Assembly (NCBI RefSeq): GCF_004363245.1
Contig: NZ_SNYV01000011.1
Coordinates: 372,001 to 436,000, forward strand
Direction of reading: 5' to 3'
DNA length: 64,000 nt
Source of the DNA: Sphingobacterium yanglingense
GTDB lineage: Bacteria > Bacteroidota > Bacteroidia > Sphingobacteriales > Sphingobacteriaceae
Positions within the stretch are counted from its first letter, which is position 1. The number at the start of each line of letters is the position of its first letter. The position numbers were made by a program, and so were the translations under genes. The notes under the pieces are model-generated. The model was not told the DNA's origin and ran no database searches. It was given only the letters and a program-made list of their open reading frames with translations. Shown piece by piece: positions 53,425-62,881 of this stretch.

Positions 53425-55806
53425 ATGGCTAAAAATTTATTGATAGTAGAGTCGCCAGCAAAGGCTAAGACGATAGAAGGATATTTAGGAAGTGATTTTT
53501 TGGTTAAGTCTAGTTACGGACATATTCGTGATTTAGTAAAGACGGACGACGCTATCGATACCGATAATAAGTTTGAACAAAAATATGAAGTTCCTTCCGA
53601 TAAGAAAGCGGTAGTCAGTGAGTTAAAGAAGTTGGCCAAAACTGCAGAAACGGTCTGGTTAGCGTCCGATGAGGACCGCGAGGGAGAGGCTATTTCATGG
53701 CACTTATTCGAAACCTTAGGATTAAAGGAAAACGCGACCAAGCGGATCGTATTCCATGAAATCACGAAGCCTGCTATATTAAATGCCATTGAGAATCCAC
53801 GTAAAATAGATTATAACCTAGTGCATGCACAGCAAGCACGTCGTGTGTTGGATAGATTGGTGGGGTTTGAATTATCTCCGGTACTTTGGCGGAAAGTGAA
53901 GCCTTCGCTATCTGCAGGACGGGTACAATCTGTCGCTGTACGTGTTATCGTAGAGCGAGAGCGGGAGATAAATAGATTTAATGCCGAAGCTGCTTTTAAG
54001 ATTGTAGCAATATTTCACACAGGTAAAGGGAAAGAGCTTTTTAAAGCCGAGTTGCCACAACGTTTTGATAGAAAGGAAGATGCTAAAGCTTTTCTAAATG
54101 ATAGCATGAGTGCTGATTTTGCAATTGCTTCATTGGAAAAGAAACCTGCACGTAGAAATCCGGCAGCTCCTTTTACGACGTCTACTTTACAACAGGAGGC
54201 GAGTCGTAAATTAGGATTTTCTGTAGCGAGAACCATGCAGGTAGCACAGCGACTGTATGAAGCAGGGCGTATTACCTATATGCGTACAGATTCCGTCAAC
54301 TTATCAGATACGGCAATACAGGCAGCAGAAAATGAGATCGTCAAAGCTTACGGGGAAAAATACCATAAGCTAAGAAAATATAAAACTAAGGCTGCTGGTG
54401 CACAGGAAGCGCACGAAGCCATACGACCGACTTATTTTTCGGCACATTCCATCGAAGGGGATCCTTCAGAGCGTCGTTTGTATGAGTTAATTTGGAAGCG
54501 TGCTATCGCATCGCAGATGAGCGAGGCTGAGTTCGAGAAGACTGTTGCTAAAATTAGCATCTCTACACGTAAAGAGGAACTTACAGCGACCGGGGAGATC
54601 ATGCGATTTGATGGTTTCTTGAAAGTATACATGGAGTCTACCGACGAGGAAAATGATGTAGTAGCGGACGATGACGCCGATAATACATTACTACCTCCAT
54701 TAGAGAAAGGGCAGGGCTTAATATTAAATGAGATGACCGCTACCGAGCGCTTCTCGCGTCCGCCAGCACGCTATACAGAGGCTTCACTGGTCAAAAAACT
54801 AGAAGAATTGGGGATCGGAAGACCGTCCACGTATGCGCCTACGATTTCTACAATTCAAAATAGAGGTTATGTAATCAAAGAAGACCGAGATGGTAAGTCA
54901 CGTGATTACAACGTGTTGAAACTAACCGCTAATGAAATTACTGAAGTCAAGAAAACTGAAATGACCGGGGTGGAGCGCAATAAGTTGTTCCCGACTGATA
55001 TTGGTGTTTTGGTTAATGATTTCTTGGTTGAGCATTTCAAAGGCATTGTTGATTTCAATTTTACCGCACGTGTAGAAAAAGAATTTGACGAGATAGCACA
55101 AGGGCAGAAGGAGTGGACGGATATGCTAGAAGCATTCTATCGCCCATTCCACGACGAGGTGGAAGACACCTTGGAAAATGCTGAGCGGGCGAATAACGAG
55201 CGCGAACTAGGAGTAGACCCAGAGAGTGGCAAACCGGTCAGTGTGCGTGTCGGACGATTTGGCCCATTGGTTCAGATTGGTTCTGCAGACGACGAGGAGA
55301 AACCACGTTTTGCCTCTTTGCGTAAAGGACAGATGATTGAAACAATCACTTTCGAGGATGCCATGGAATTATTCAAGCTTCCGAAGAAAGTCGGTGAATT
55401 TGAAGAAAAAGAAATGACGGTGGCGATAGGTCGATTCGGCCCTTACATCAAGCACCAATCAGCATTTTATTCGTTACCTAAAGGCGTAGATCCTTTGGAT
55501 GTGACTGAAGAGCAGGCTATAGAAATTATAAAAGAGAAGCGTCAAAAAGATATCGAGAAAGTAATCCGTGTATTCGACGAAAATCCAGATGCGCAGATTG
55601 AAAACGGAAGATGGGGACCATTTATTCGTTTCGGTAAGCAAAATCTTAAGATACCTAAGGCAACAGATATCTCCGCGATTACGTATGAAGATGTCTTAAA
55701 GTGGGCAGCAGAAGACCCTAAAGCCGCAAAAGCAACAAAGAAAGTAGTAAAAAAAACTGCAGCTAAAAAACCTGCAGCTAAGAAAGCTGCGACAAAAAAG
55801 AAGTAG
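53425..55806 (+). CDS. topA: DNA topoisomerase I
   Basis: A 793-residue type IA topoisomerase. The Toprim domain begins LLIVESPAKAKTIEGYLG, with the acidic SDEDREGEAISWH; the active-site Tyr is in GRITYMRTDSVNLS; and IGRPSTYAPTISTIQNRGY follows. The C-terminal part has repeated RFGP/RWGP(F/Y)I modules (VGRFGPLVQI, IGRFGPYIKH, NGRWGPFIRF) in place of zinc fingers, and ends in a Lys/Ala-rich tail of the histone-H1-like kind (KKTAAKKPAAKK). It relaxes negatively supercoiled DNA. Confidence 0.98.
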   Translation: MAKNLLIVESPAKAKTIEGYLGSDFLVKSSYGHIRDLVKTDDAIDTDNKFEQKYEVPSDKKAVVSELKKLAKTAETVWLASDEDREGEAISWHLFETLGLKENATKRIVFHEITKPAILNAIENPRKIDYNLVHAQQARRVLDRLVGFELSPVLWRKVKPSLSAGRVQSVAVRVIVEREREINRFNAEAAFKIVAIFHTGKGKELFKAELPQRFDRKEDAKAFLNDSMSADFAIASLEKKPARRNPAAPFTTSTLQQEASRKLGFSVARTMQVAQRLYEAGRITYMRTDSVNLSDTAIQAAENEIVKAYGEKYHKLRKYKTKAAGAQEAHEAIRPTYFSAHSIEGDPSERRLYELIWKRAIASQMSEAEFEKTVAKISISTRKEELTATGEIMRFDGFLKVYMESTDEENDVVADDDADNTLLPPLEKGQGLILNEMTATERFSRPPARYTEASLVKKLEELGIGRPSTYAPTISTIQNRGYVIKEDRDGKSRDYNVLKLTANEITEVKKTEMTGVERNKLFPTDIGVLVNDFLVEHFKGIVDFNFTARVEKEFDEIAQGQKEWTDMLEAFYRPFHDEVEDTLENAERANNERELGVDPESGKPVSVRVGRFGPLVQIGSADDEEKPRFASLRKGQMIETITFEDAMELFKLPKKVGEFEEKEMTVAIGRFGPYIKHQSAFYSLPKGVDPLDVTEEQAIEIIKEKRQKDIEKVIRVFDENPDAQIENGRWGPFIRFGKQNLKIPKATDISAITYEDVLKWAAEDPKAAKATKKVVKKTAAKKPAAKKAATKKK

Positions 55807-55812
55807 AAGAAG

Positions 55813-56226
55813 ATGAAGAAAGATTTGCCGGTTAATATAGTGGAAGATATTTCTATCGCTGTGGTGCTAGAAAGTGATTCCCCCATTCAGAAATCGTGGA
55901 ATGTATATTTGGTAAACGAGAAGGAAGTGCCTTTGAGAAATGTTTTTGTAACGTCCAAAGGATATGGGAAGCAGGAGGAACGAGAAGTCAAAACTACGAC
56001 TTTAAGACATTTTTTGGGAGATATAGCGGCGACGAGTTCGATTAGGATTGAAGCAATCGACCAGCAAGTGTTCGGATTGACCAATGAATATTGGTTGAGC
56101 TATTATATAGAAGATACTATTTTTGATAAAAAATATATCTTCCTACCGGAGAGTATTGTTGATGAAAATTTATCTAAGGTACCTTTGGTCAATAAACCAG
56201 GTGTACTGATAGGCGGAAATAGCTAA
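55813..56226 (+). CDS. Conserved-looking unknown protein between topA and cmk
   Basis: A 137-residue soluble protein without signal peptide or membrane segment. It begins MKKDLPVNIVEDISIAVVLE and contains alternating beta-like stretches (WNVYLVNEKEVPLRNVFVTS, IRIEAIDQQVFGL, DKKYIFLPESI). It lies 6 bp after topA and 8 bp before cmk, so the three genes are translated from one message. I do not recognise a family. Its tight placement in a core operon and normal codon use say it is a real gene; a role in nucleic-acid or nucleotide metabolism is only guilt by association. Confidence 0.8.
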   Translation: MKKDLPVNIVEDISIAVVLESDSPIQKSWNVYLVNEKEVPLRNVFVTSKGYGKQEEREVKTTTLRHFLGDIAATSSIRIEAIDQQVFGLTNEYWLSYYIEDTIFDKKYIFLPESIVDENLSKVPLVNKPGVLIGGNS

Positions 56227-56234
56227 ACAGAGAA

Positions 56235-56921
56235 ATGGCAAGAAGTAACTTTATTATAGCCATAGATGGCTTTTCTTCCTGTGGTAAGAGTACAGTAGCG
56301 AAAGCGCTGGCAAAAAGTTTAAATTTTGTTTTTGTCGATAGTGGCGCGATGTATCGGGCAGTGACCTTGTATTTCATGCGCAATAAAATAGATTGCACTG
56401 ATTCTGCCGCGGTATTACAGGCCCTAGATCAGATTCATATTGACTTTGTACCGAGTACTGACCAGGTACAGATCTTTTTAAACGATGAGGACGTTTCTGA
56501 AGCCATCCGCAAGATGGAAGTATCCGACAATGTCAGCGAGGTAAGTGCCATCAAAGAAGTCAGAAAGGCGATGGTAGCCCAGCAGCAGGCTTTAGGAAAG
56601 AAACGCAATATCGTAATGGATGGACGCGATATCGGCACAACGGTGTTTCCGGATGCTGATTTGAAAATATTTATGACGGCCAATGTTGACGTACGTGCCG
56701 AGAGACGCTATGCCGAACTGGCCGCCAAAGGTGAGACCGTAAGCATGGAAGAGGTTAAGGCCAATCTAGCGCGTAGAGATCATATCGATAGTACGCGCGA
56801 AGAAAGTCCATTGAGACAGGCCGACGACGCTATTATTTTAGATAACTCCAATCTAAATCAAAGCCAACAGCTAGACTTTGTAATCGACCTGTATACACAG
56901 CGTAAGAATCAAAGTAAATAA
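56235..56921 (+). CDS. cmk: Cytidylate kinase
   Basis: A 228-residue (d)CMP kinase. The P-loop is DGFSSCGKST, followed by FVDSGAMYRAVTLYF, VMDGRDIGTTVFPDADLKIF and the lid RRDHIDSTREESPLRQA, with LDNSN near the end. It phosphorylates CMP and dCMP to diphosphates in pyrimidine metabolism. It closes the topA-unknown-cmk unit. Confidence 0.97.
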   Translation: MARSNFIIAIDGFSSCGKSTVAKALAKSLNFVFVDSGAMYRAVTLYFMRNKIDCTDSAAVLQALDQIHIDFVPSTDQVQIFLNDEDVSEAIRKMEVSDNVSEVSAIKEVRKAMVAQQQALGKKRNIVMDGRDIGTTVFPDADLKIFMTANVDVRAERRYAELAAKGETVSMEEVKANLARRDHIDSTREESPLRQADDAIILDNSNLNQSQQLDFVIDLYTQRKNQSK

Positions 56922-56957
56922 TCGCTATTCTTAACATTTACTTAATAATGTCTTAAA

Positions 56958-56986
56958 TTGTAGTTCGTTTCTCAAAGCTATTTTTG
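56958..56986 (+). promoter_or_regulatory. Promoter of the phosphoesterase gene
   Basis: TTG at 56958-56960 and TATTTTTG at 56979-56986 are 18 bp apart, a good fit to the phylum consensus. The ATG follows 18 bp later at 57005, which also supports that start over a codon at 56984. Confidence 0.6.
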
Positions 56987-57004
56987 GGAAACGAATTATT
57001 TAAT

Positions 57005-58567
57005 ATGAACATCAAGATTTTATTGGTTAGCACGCTACTTTCTACTGCCATCGTACAGGCACAGGAACTAGCGAAAGGAACGGTTTTTATTGATATTAAT
57101 AAAAACGGTAAAAAGGAGAAAAATGAAAAAGGAGTAGCTGGCGTTAGCGTCAGTAATGGGAGAGAGGTTGTCCAAACGGACCACAACGGAAATTATACCC
57201 TTCCTGTTGATAACGATAATATCATTTTTGTAATCAAGCCCAGAGATTATGTATTTCCGCTCGATAAGCATAATCACCCGCTTTTTTATTACCTACACAA
57301 ACCTCTAGGTTCTCCGAAGTTAAAGTATACGACAGCCGATGCGACTGGAAAGTTGCCAAAATCATTGGATTTTCCAATGTACCCCCATGCGGAACCGACC
57401 AGTTTCAAAGCATTGATTTTTGGAGATCCTCAGGCCTATACAAAAGAAGAGCTTGATTTTTTCAAGCAGGGTATCATCAATGATATCTCTGATAAGAATG
57501 CCTTCCAGTTTGGTATTAGTTTAGGTGATTTGGTCGGCGATGACCTAACGCTACACGAGCCCTACAAGGAGACCGTCGGTAGCATAGGATTACCTTGGTA
57601 CAACGTAATGGGGAATCACGACATGAATTACGATGTGGTGAGCGATTCGCTTTCGGATGAGAGTTTTGAGCTTAACTTCGGTCCGAACAACTATTCTTTT
57701 AATTATGGTAATGCCCACTTCATTATTTTAGATAATATTATTTATCCGAACCCTCGTACTGGCAAAGGCTATTTGGGCGGATTTAGAAAGGACCAGCTTG
57801 ATTTTGTAGAGAATGACCTGAAATTCGTACCCAAAGACAAGCTGATCGTATTGGCGTTTCACATCCCATTAGTTCATAAAAACTCCGATGTATTCCGTAA
57901 TGAGGACAGACAGCGTCTATTTGACCTTTTAAAGAATTTTCCAAATACGGTATCGCTTTCTGCTCATACACACTATCAACAGCAAAACTTTTATGGAAAG
58001 GCGGAGGGTTGGTCCCAAACAAAACCACACCATGAATATAATGTTGGTACGACGTCTGGCGATTGGTACTCTGGACAGATTAACCAGCAGGGAGTGCCAG
58101 CATCAACGATGCGTGATGGTACACCTAAGGGCTATGCCATCATGAATATCAAGGACAATGCTTATGCTTTTGACTACAAAGTCGCAGGGCAGGAGAGCAA
58201 CTATCAAATCAATCTCATTGGTCCTAGTACGGTTAAGGCTAAACATACCAAACGTTATACTATTTATGCCAACTTCTTTATGGGAAGGACAGATGATGTG
58301 ATGGAGTATAGTCTGGATGGCAAAGAATGGAAGAAGATGAGCCGTACGGATAGTCCGGATCCGAGTTATGAATATGAGGTGCTGAAGTTTGACAATGCGA
58401 CAGAACTTATTGAAGGACGCAGACCTTCCAACGCGGTCAATTCCACTCACCTTTGGGAAATGAAATTACCTAATCTGAAAGCAGGAGCACATCAGATTGA
58501 GGTTCGCATCAAAGATATGTATGGCGTAACGCATCACGCCACGAAAACGATAAATGTAGTGCAATAA
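57005..58567 (+). CDS. Secreted calcineurin-like phosphoesterase, three-domain type
   Basis: A 520-residue exported metallophosphoesterase. Signal peptide about 1-19 (ending TAIVQAQ). An N-terminal domain of carboxypeptidase-regulatory-like fold (about 25-130: GTVFIDINKNGKKEKNEKGV, reminiscent of a SdrD/CnaB repeat) is followed by the catalytic domain (about 135-390) with IFGDPQ, SLGDLVGDD, VMGNHDMNYD, FHIPL and SAHTHYQQ, and a C-terminal beta domain (about 400-520). This N-MPE-C order is a known Bacteroidota family. Unlike the phosphoesterase at 11098-12084, it is a stand-alone gene with its own promoter. Substrate unknown. Confidence 0.92.
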   Translation: MNIKILLVSTLLSTAIVQAQELAKGTVFIDINKNGKKEKNEKGVAGVSVSNGREVVQTDHNGNYTLPVDNDNIIFVIKPRDYVFPLDKHNHPLFYYLHKPLGSPKLKYTTADATGKLPKSLDFPMYPHAEPTSFKALIFGDPQAYTKEELDFFKQGIINDISDKNAFQFGISLGDLVGDDLTLHEPYKETVGSIGLPWYNVMGNHDMNYDVVSDSLSDESFELNFGPNNYSFNYGNAHFIILDNIIYPNPRTGKGYLGGFRKDQLDFVENDLKFVPKDKLIVLAFHIPLVHKNSDVFRNEDRQRLFDLLKNFPNTVSLSAHTHYQQQNFYGKAEGWSQTKPHHEYNVGTTSGDWYSGQINQQGVPASTMRDGTPKGYAIMNIKDNAYAFDYKVAGQESNYQINLIGPSTVKAKHTKRYTIYANFFMGRTDDVMEYSLDGKEWKKMSRTDSPDPSYEYEVLKFDNATELIEGRRPSNAVNSTHLWEMKLPNLKAGAHQIEVRIKDMYGVTHHATKTINVVQ

Positions 58568-58595
58568 AAAAGGGAGCTTAAGCTCCCTTTTTTTG
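58566..58595. terminator. Bidirectional terminator overlapping a permease stop
   Basis: AAAAAGGGAGCTT and AAGCTCCCTTTTT form a perfect palindrome. It ends the phosphoesterase message (plus) and, read on the minus strand, covers the last codons and stop of the permease gene. Confidence 0.85.
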
Positions 58596-60008
58596 TTTAC
58601 GTGAATTGACTATGACATAGCTGACAAATAGCACAGTGAGCCATATCGGTATCAGTTCAACAGATATTTTCAGCCCTGTAAACCACATCATGACCAGTAC
58701 ACCGGATAGAAATAAAAGACAGATTACGTTGCTGGCCGGATAGAACAGACTCGGAAATAGGGTTTTCTTGCCTTCTTTAATCTTTTGTTTTTTGAAATAT
58801 AAGTGGGTCCAGCTAATCATTATCCAGTTGATGATAAGCGACGAAACCACCAATGACATTAATATCTCCAGTGCCCGCTCGGGGATTAACTTATTGACCA
58901 CAATACAGATAGCCACTAGCGCCGCAGATACTAATATCGCTGCCGTAGGCGCATGGTTCTTGTTTAGTTTATTGAGAAACTTTGGTGCGTTCCCTTGTTC
59001 CGCCAATCCATAAAGCATTCTCGAATTACTATACACGGAGCTATTGTATACGGATAATGCTGCCGTAAGGACAATCATATTTAGTACATTGGCTATTATG
59101 CTCGTAAAATAATAGGTTTTATTGAAGAGGGTAAACTGGTATGAGTTCAACGAGTTAAAAACCTCGACGAAAGGGCTGGTATCTGCATTAATAGTACGCC
59201 AAGGCATCAAGGAAAACAGAATAAATAAAGCACCGACATAAAAAATCAGAATACGAATCAATACCTGATTGGTTGCTCTAGGGATATTCTTTTCTGGGTT
59301 CTCGGCTTCCGCAGCAGTAATACCTACCAGTTCAAGTCCGCCAAAAGAAAACATAATCATCACCAATGCGGCCATAAGACCGTGGTAACTTCCATCTTCG
59401 GCGATGCCGAGCCAGCCCTTGGGAAAGAATCCACCATCATTATAAAGGTTCTTGACAGTTGCAGTCTCTCCACCGGTCCCGGATAGCAACAGATAAGCAC
59501 CGAATATAATCATGGCCACGATAGCCACCACTTTGATGATAGAGAACCAGAATTCGGTTTCTCCATACACCTTTACAGAAGCGAGGTTGATCGCATTGAC
59601 GATAATAAAGAAAAAGAGGCTGGATACCCATAACGGAATTTCCGGCCACCAAAACTGAACATATACACCTATCGCTGTCAGCTCGGCCATGCTTACAAGT
59701 ACATAGAGCACCCAATAGTTCCATCCAGAAGCGTAGCCTGCAAATCCACCCCAATACTTATTAGCAAAGAAGGAAAAACTTCCCGATACCGGTTCGTCAA
59801 CTACCATTTCACCTAATTGCCGCATGATAAAGAAAGCAATGACTCCTGCAATAGCGTAGCCCAAGAGGACTGAGGGACCAGCCAGAACGGCAGCCTTTCC
59901 GATACCTAGAAATAAACCCGTACCTATCGCCCCGCCTAGGGCAATCAGTTGAATATGTCTATTTGTTAATCCCCGTTTTAGTTTTTGGTCTTTATTATTA
60001 TCGTTCAC
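58578..60008 (-). CDS. Amino acid permease (APC superfamily, AAT-like)
   Basis: A 476-residue inner-membrane permease with 12 hydrophobic segments. The substrate loop in helix 1 is LGGAIGTGLFLGIGKAAVLA; MRQLGEMVVDEPVSGSFSFF and FSFGGLELVGITAAEAENP are AAT-family signatures (as in GabP, ProY, AroP and LysP). It imports one or more amino acids by proton symport; which ones cannot be told. The gene follows the plug-protein gene on the same strand with 8 bp between and so may share its transcript. Confidence 0.95.
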   Translation of the reverse strand: MNDNNKDQKLKRGLTNRHIQLIALGGAIGTGLFLGIGKAAVLAGPSVLLGYAIAGVIAFFIMRQLGEMVVDEPVSGSFSFFANKYWGGFAGYASGWNYWVLYVLVSMAELTAIGVYVQFWWPEIPLWVSSLFFFIIVNAINLASVKVYGETEFWFSIIKVVAIVAMIIFGAYLLLSGTGGETATVKNLYNDGGFFPKGWLGIAEDGSYHGLMAALVMIMFSFGGLELVGITAAEAENPEKNIPRATNQVLIRILIFYVGALFILFSLMPWRTINADTSPFVEVFNSLNSYQFTLFNKTYYFTSIIANVLNMIVLTAALSVYNSSVYSNSRMLYGLAEQGNAPKFLNKLNKNHAPTAAILVSAALVAICIVVNKLIPERALEILMSLVVSSLIINWIMISWTHLYFKKQKIKEGKKTLFPSLFYPASNVICLLFLSGVLVMMWFTGLKISVELIPIWLTVLFVSYVIVNSRKQKKGA

Positions 60009-60016
60009 GATTTTGG

Positions 60017-61336
60017 TTAGTTTTTATTTTCTTTGTTATTGATAGAAGCGTTACCTACGCCCAAGAGTTCATCCCAATAGGTTCCCGTCCGACGGTAATA
60101 TACCAGGATCTGATAGTCATTACCAGTTTGGAAGTGGCTTCCCGAGAAGGCGTCTGTAACGACTTTCCCGTCGGGCGTCACGAGTACATATTCATAATCG
60201 TAGAGACCTTGTTTGAGCTGCTGCTTTACCGTCCATTTTTGCGTTGCAGGATTATACTTAAGCTTGTTTTCTGGGGTACGCTGATAGCTGTTGTAGCCTC
60301 CTACAAGGTAAATATCTCCCGAGACATCAGTAGACGTACGCAGTGAAAATTCAACCTCAGCATAGTCTCCACTGATATCAGCATTCTCATAATCTAAATT
60401 TCGGATATAGAATTTTCCGTTTTCGTCGTAGGTCGTCGCATAGGTGTTGTCCCTGTTGTCTTCATCGGTAAACAATCTTATATGCACCAGACTATCCATT
60501 TGTATCTCCTGAATCTGGCCTGAGCCTCCTTTGAACGAACGTAAGTCTGCATAGCGGAACTCATTATTGGCAGGGAAGTCTAAGGTCTCGCTATTGTTGT
60601 ACTTTATCTCGCCGGTACCGATAAACATTGGCGTACGAAGCACCATCATATTATCCGGACGTTGGTTCTGCATGACATGCAGTTGAACATCCTGATGCGG
60701 GTTAGAGATTGTTAATCCCGTCTTGATTGCGATATTTAGCTTTTGATTGGATAACCTTTTATTAGCAAAGCTCGAAGACAGTATTTGAGTTTCAACCACT
60801 ACCAGAGGCTTTAGGACGTAAAACTTACGTGTTAATATCAAGCGTTGCTTGTCGGCATCTTCATATACCTTTAGGAGGAAGTTGCCCGCTACCTTAGGTT
60901 TAACATACTCATTAGGGAATACGGTTTTATAATGCGTATAGTGGCGCGTCGTACCCTGGGATTGTTTGAACTCGACAATACGGTCTTCATTATATCCTTC
61001 GGCATAATCTAGTACGGATAGGCGGCTTGGTGTCCAGTCAGCATTACAATGCTCGATACTATAGTAGTAGTCCCGTACATCACCCCGGAGATCATCAAAA
61101 GACAGGACTAAAGATTCTGCATCGCCTAAGGTGTATACAGGGAGCTGGTTCTCTTTGGTCATAGGAAAGAGCTGCACCGTCTTTATGGCATCGATATAAT
61201 TGATGTTATCATAGACCAGCTCTTGCCGTGGCGATTGCTCGATGGCAATACGTTTTTTTTTCTTCTTCTGTGCCTGTACTTGAAAGGACAACTGCAGAAG
61301 AACAAGTATTATCGTAAAAGGTTTTATTCTTAACAT
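60017..61336 (-). CDS. Type IX secretion system plug protein (DUF5103)
   Basis: A 439-residue exported protein with signal peptide 1-22 (ending VQAQ) and a Lys-rich mature start. The DUF5103 family contains the plug protein that blocks the unused side of the SprA/Sov translocon of type IX secretion. The family is recognised by TVQLFPMTKENQLPVYTLG, DVRDYYYSIEHCNADW, NEYVKPKVAGNFLLKVYED and LVGGYNSYQRTPENKLKY. It indicates that the organism has a type IX system, although no other component is in the window. Upstream and downstream neighbours are not secretion genes. Confidence 0.9.
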   Translation of the reverse strand: MLRIKPFTIILVLLQLSFQVQAQKKKKKRIAIEQSPRQELVYDNINYIDAIKTVQLFPMTKENQLPVYTLGDAESLVLSFDDLRGDVRDYYYSIEHCNADWTPSRLSVLDYAEGYNEDRIVEFKQSQGTTRHYTHYKTVFPNEYVKPKVAGNFLLKVYEDADKQRLILTRKFYVLKPLVVVETQILSSSFANKRLSNQKLNIAIKTGLTISNPHQDVQLHVMQNQRPDNMMVLRTPMFIGTGEIKYNNSETLDFPANNEFRYADLRSFKGGSGQIQEIQMDSLVHIRLFTDEDNRDNTYATTYDENGKFYIRNLDYENADISGDYAEVEFSLRTSTDVSGDIYLVGGYNSYQRTPENKLKYNPATQKWTVKQQLKQGLYDYEYVLVTPDGKVVTDAFSGSHFQTGNDYQILVYYRRTGTYWDELLGVGNASINNKENKN

Positions 61337-61373
61337 AGAAAGGGATTCCCATTAGGGGAGATTTATACTAACA

Positions 61374-61781
61374 TTATTTCATCTGTACGATACGATCCAC
61401 AATATACTTTGTGTTGCCACGCCAAGGTACGATTCCATGATATTCTTTGTAATGTAGGTCGAAGAATTTGCCACTATTGGTTTCTAGTTCTCTGAATATA
61501 GAGTCATTTTCGACCGAAAAGACAAATTCATTACTGGTCAATCCTCCCGCACGCCCGGCTCCGAATCCTTCTTGTATCAACTTGCCTTCGTAGGTTTTAA
61601 AGAGATTTCCTTTTTTTACTGCATAATTAAGATAGCCTGATTTCACGCCTTCGCCAAATACAAAATAGTATTGGAAATAGATAAAACCGGAAAAAACCAA
61701 CATAACAACTAAAAATGCCCAGCCTAAAAAGCTTTTTAGCTTTGCACCTCGTTTTTTTGGGGGAGTATTTGCTTCTGTCAT
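61374..61781 (-). CDS. Small membrane-anchored unknown protein
   Basis: A 135-residue protein with a Lys-rich start (TPPKKRGAKLKSF), one membrane helix at about 16-40 (LGWAFLVVMLVFSGFIYFQY) and a C-terminal soluble domain on the outer side (GYLNYAVKKGNLFKTYEGKL, SNEFVFSVENDSIFRELE). The start at 61781 (MTEANT) is favoured; the frame is open to 61859 but the extra residues break the layout. Similar small proteins are common in Bacteroidota and often carry a misleading 6-phosphogluconate dehydrogenase label; no enzyme motif is present. Function unknown. Confidence 0.82.
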   Translation of the reverse strand: MTEANTPPKKRGAKLKSFLGWAFLVVMLVFSGFIYFQYYFVFGEGVKSGYLNYAVKKGNLFKTYEGKLIQEGFGAGRAGGLTSNEFVFSVENDSIFRELETNSGKFFDLHYKEYHGIVPWRGNTKYIVDRIVQMK

Positions 61782-61870
61782 ATGAGTTATACCATTACTT
61801 GATAGATTAAAGATACTAGATATGTTGATATATTGAGCAAATGATTTGAAGAAAATCATTTTCGATATTG

Positions 61871-61948
61871 GACTATAGTTGCACGGGATTGAACTATGGT
61901 TGTATCCGATTTGCCTATAGTCAAATCCAAGTTGACTATAGGCAAAAA
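61871..61948. repeat. Four degenerate units of about 21 bp with a 15-bp palindrome
   Basis: Units begin at 61871 (GACTATAGTTG), 61891 (GAACTATGGTTG), 61913 (GCCTATAGTCAA) and 61934 (GACTATAGGCAA), at steps of 20, 22 and 21 bp. The last two units form a perfect inverted repeat, TTTGCCTATAGTCAA (61910-61924) and TTGACTATAGGCAAA (61932-61946). They lie in the 176-bp gap downstream of dapA and upstream of the small membrane protein gene. No T run follows on the minus strand, so a plain terminator is unlikely. Confidence 0.6.
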
Positions 61949-61957
61949 TGTTTAGTA

Positions 61958-62848
61958 TTAAACAGCCGATTGTTTTAATCTTTCCATTTCGGTCTTAATT
62001 TGGGCTATTGTATTTTCGCCAATCTTGACCAAAGGCAAGCGAACGGTATCGCCGCCTATGTTTTTCTGACTAAGGATATATTTCACCCCTGCCGGATTAC
62101 CTTCTACAAAACATAAGTCCGTAATATCCAAAAGCTGTGTATGTATGCTTCTTGCTTCTTCATATTGCCCGTCCTTACAACGCTTTACTAGTTCAGCGAC
62201 AGCCTTAGGGTAGGCGTTTCCGATAACCGATATTACGCCGACTGCGCCTAACGCCATCATCGGTAGGGTCACTGGGTCATCACCAGATATCAATACAAAA
62301 CCTTTTGGTTTGTCTCTCAGTATTTCTGAAAACTGGCTGAAGCTGCCCGATGCTTCTTTGATGGCCACAATATTTGAAAAGTCTTTAGCAAGGCGTAGGG
62401 TAGTAGCCGCAGTCATATTGCTGCCTGTTCTACCAGGTACGTTATAAAGAATCAGTGGTAAACTGGATACGGCCGCTATCGCTTTGTAGTGTTGATATAT
62501 TCCTTCTTGCGTGGGTTTATTATAGTAAGGCGATACCGAGAGGATAGCACAGTAGCCCTGGATATCAAAATCCTTTATCTGCTGTACAATTTCCATGGTG
62601 TTATTACCTCCAATACCCGCCACTAGAGGGATACGTCCCTTAACCTTATCTGCTGTAAATTTCCAGACCTGCTTTCGTTCTTCAGTGCTTAATGTTGCTG
62701 TCTCTCCAGTTGTACCTAGCGATACTAAGTAATTCATTCCTTCTTCAATTTGAAACTCGATAAGTTGACCTAGCGTTTCAAAATCAATTGTTCCATCTGC
62801 ATTAAAAGGAGTAACTAAGGCTACTCCTGCGCCCTGAATCTCATTCAT
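61958..62848 (-). CDS. dapA: 4-hydroxy-tetrahydrodipicolinate synthase
   Basis: A 296-residue TIM-barrel lyase of lysine and diaminopimelate synthesis that joins pyruvate with aspartate semialdehyde. The Schiff-base Lys is in IVAIKEASG, the Thr-Thr motif in LGTTGETATLS and the Tyr in LYNVPGRTGSN. The start at 62848 opens MNEIQGAGVALVTPFN, which is typical. It follows ligA by 33 bp on the same strand. Confidence 0.96.
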   Translation of the reverse strand: MNEIQGAGVALVTPFNADGTIDFETLGQLIEFQIEEGMNYLVSLGTTGETATLSTEERKQVWKFTADKVKGRIPLVAGIGGNNTMEIVQQIKDFDIQGYCAILSVSPYYNKPTQEGIYQHYKAIAAVSSLPLILYNVPGRTGSNMTAATTLRLAKDFSNIVAIKEASGSFSQFSEILRDKPKGFVLISGDDPVTLPMMALGAVGVISVIGNAYPKAVAELVKRCKDGQYEEARSIHTQLLDITDLCFVEGNPAGVKYILSQKNIGGDTVRLPLVKIGENTIAQIKTEMERLKQSAV

Positions 62849-62881
62849 TGTTCTTAAGTCTGATTTTAATATATTATTTGT

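Noticed and set aside
61871..61948. The 21-bp units as a CRISPR array
   Set aside because: Unit and spacing are far too short, copies are degenerate, and no cas gene is present.
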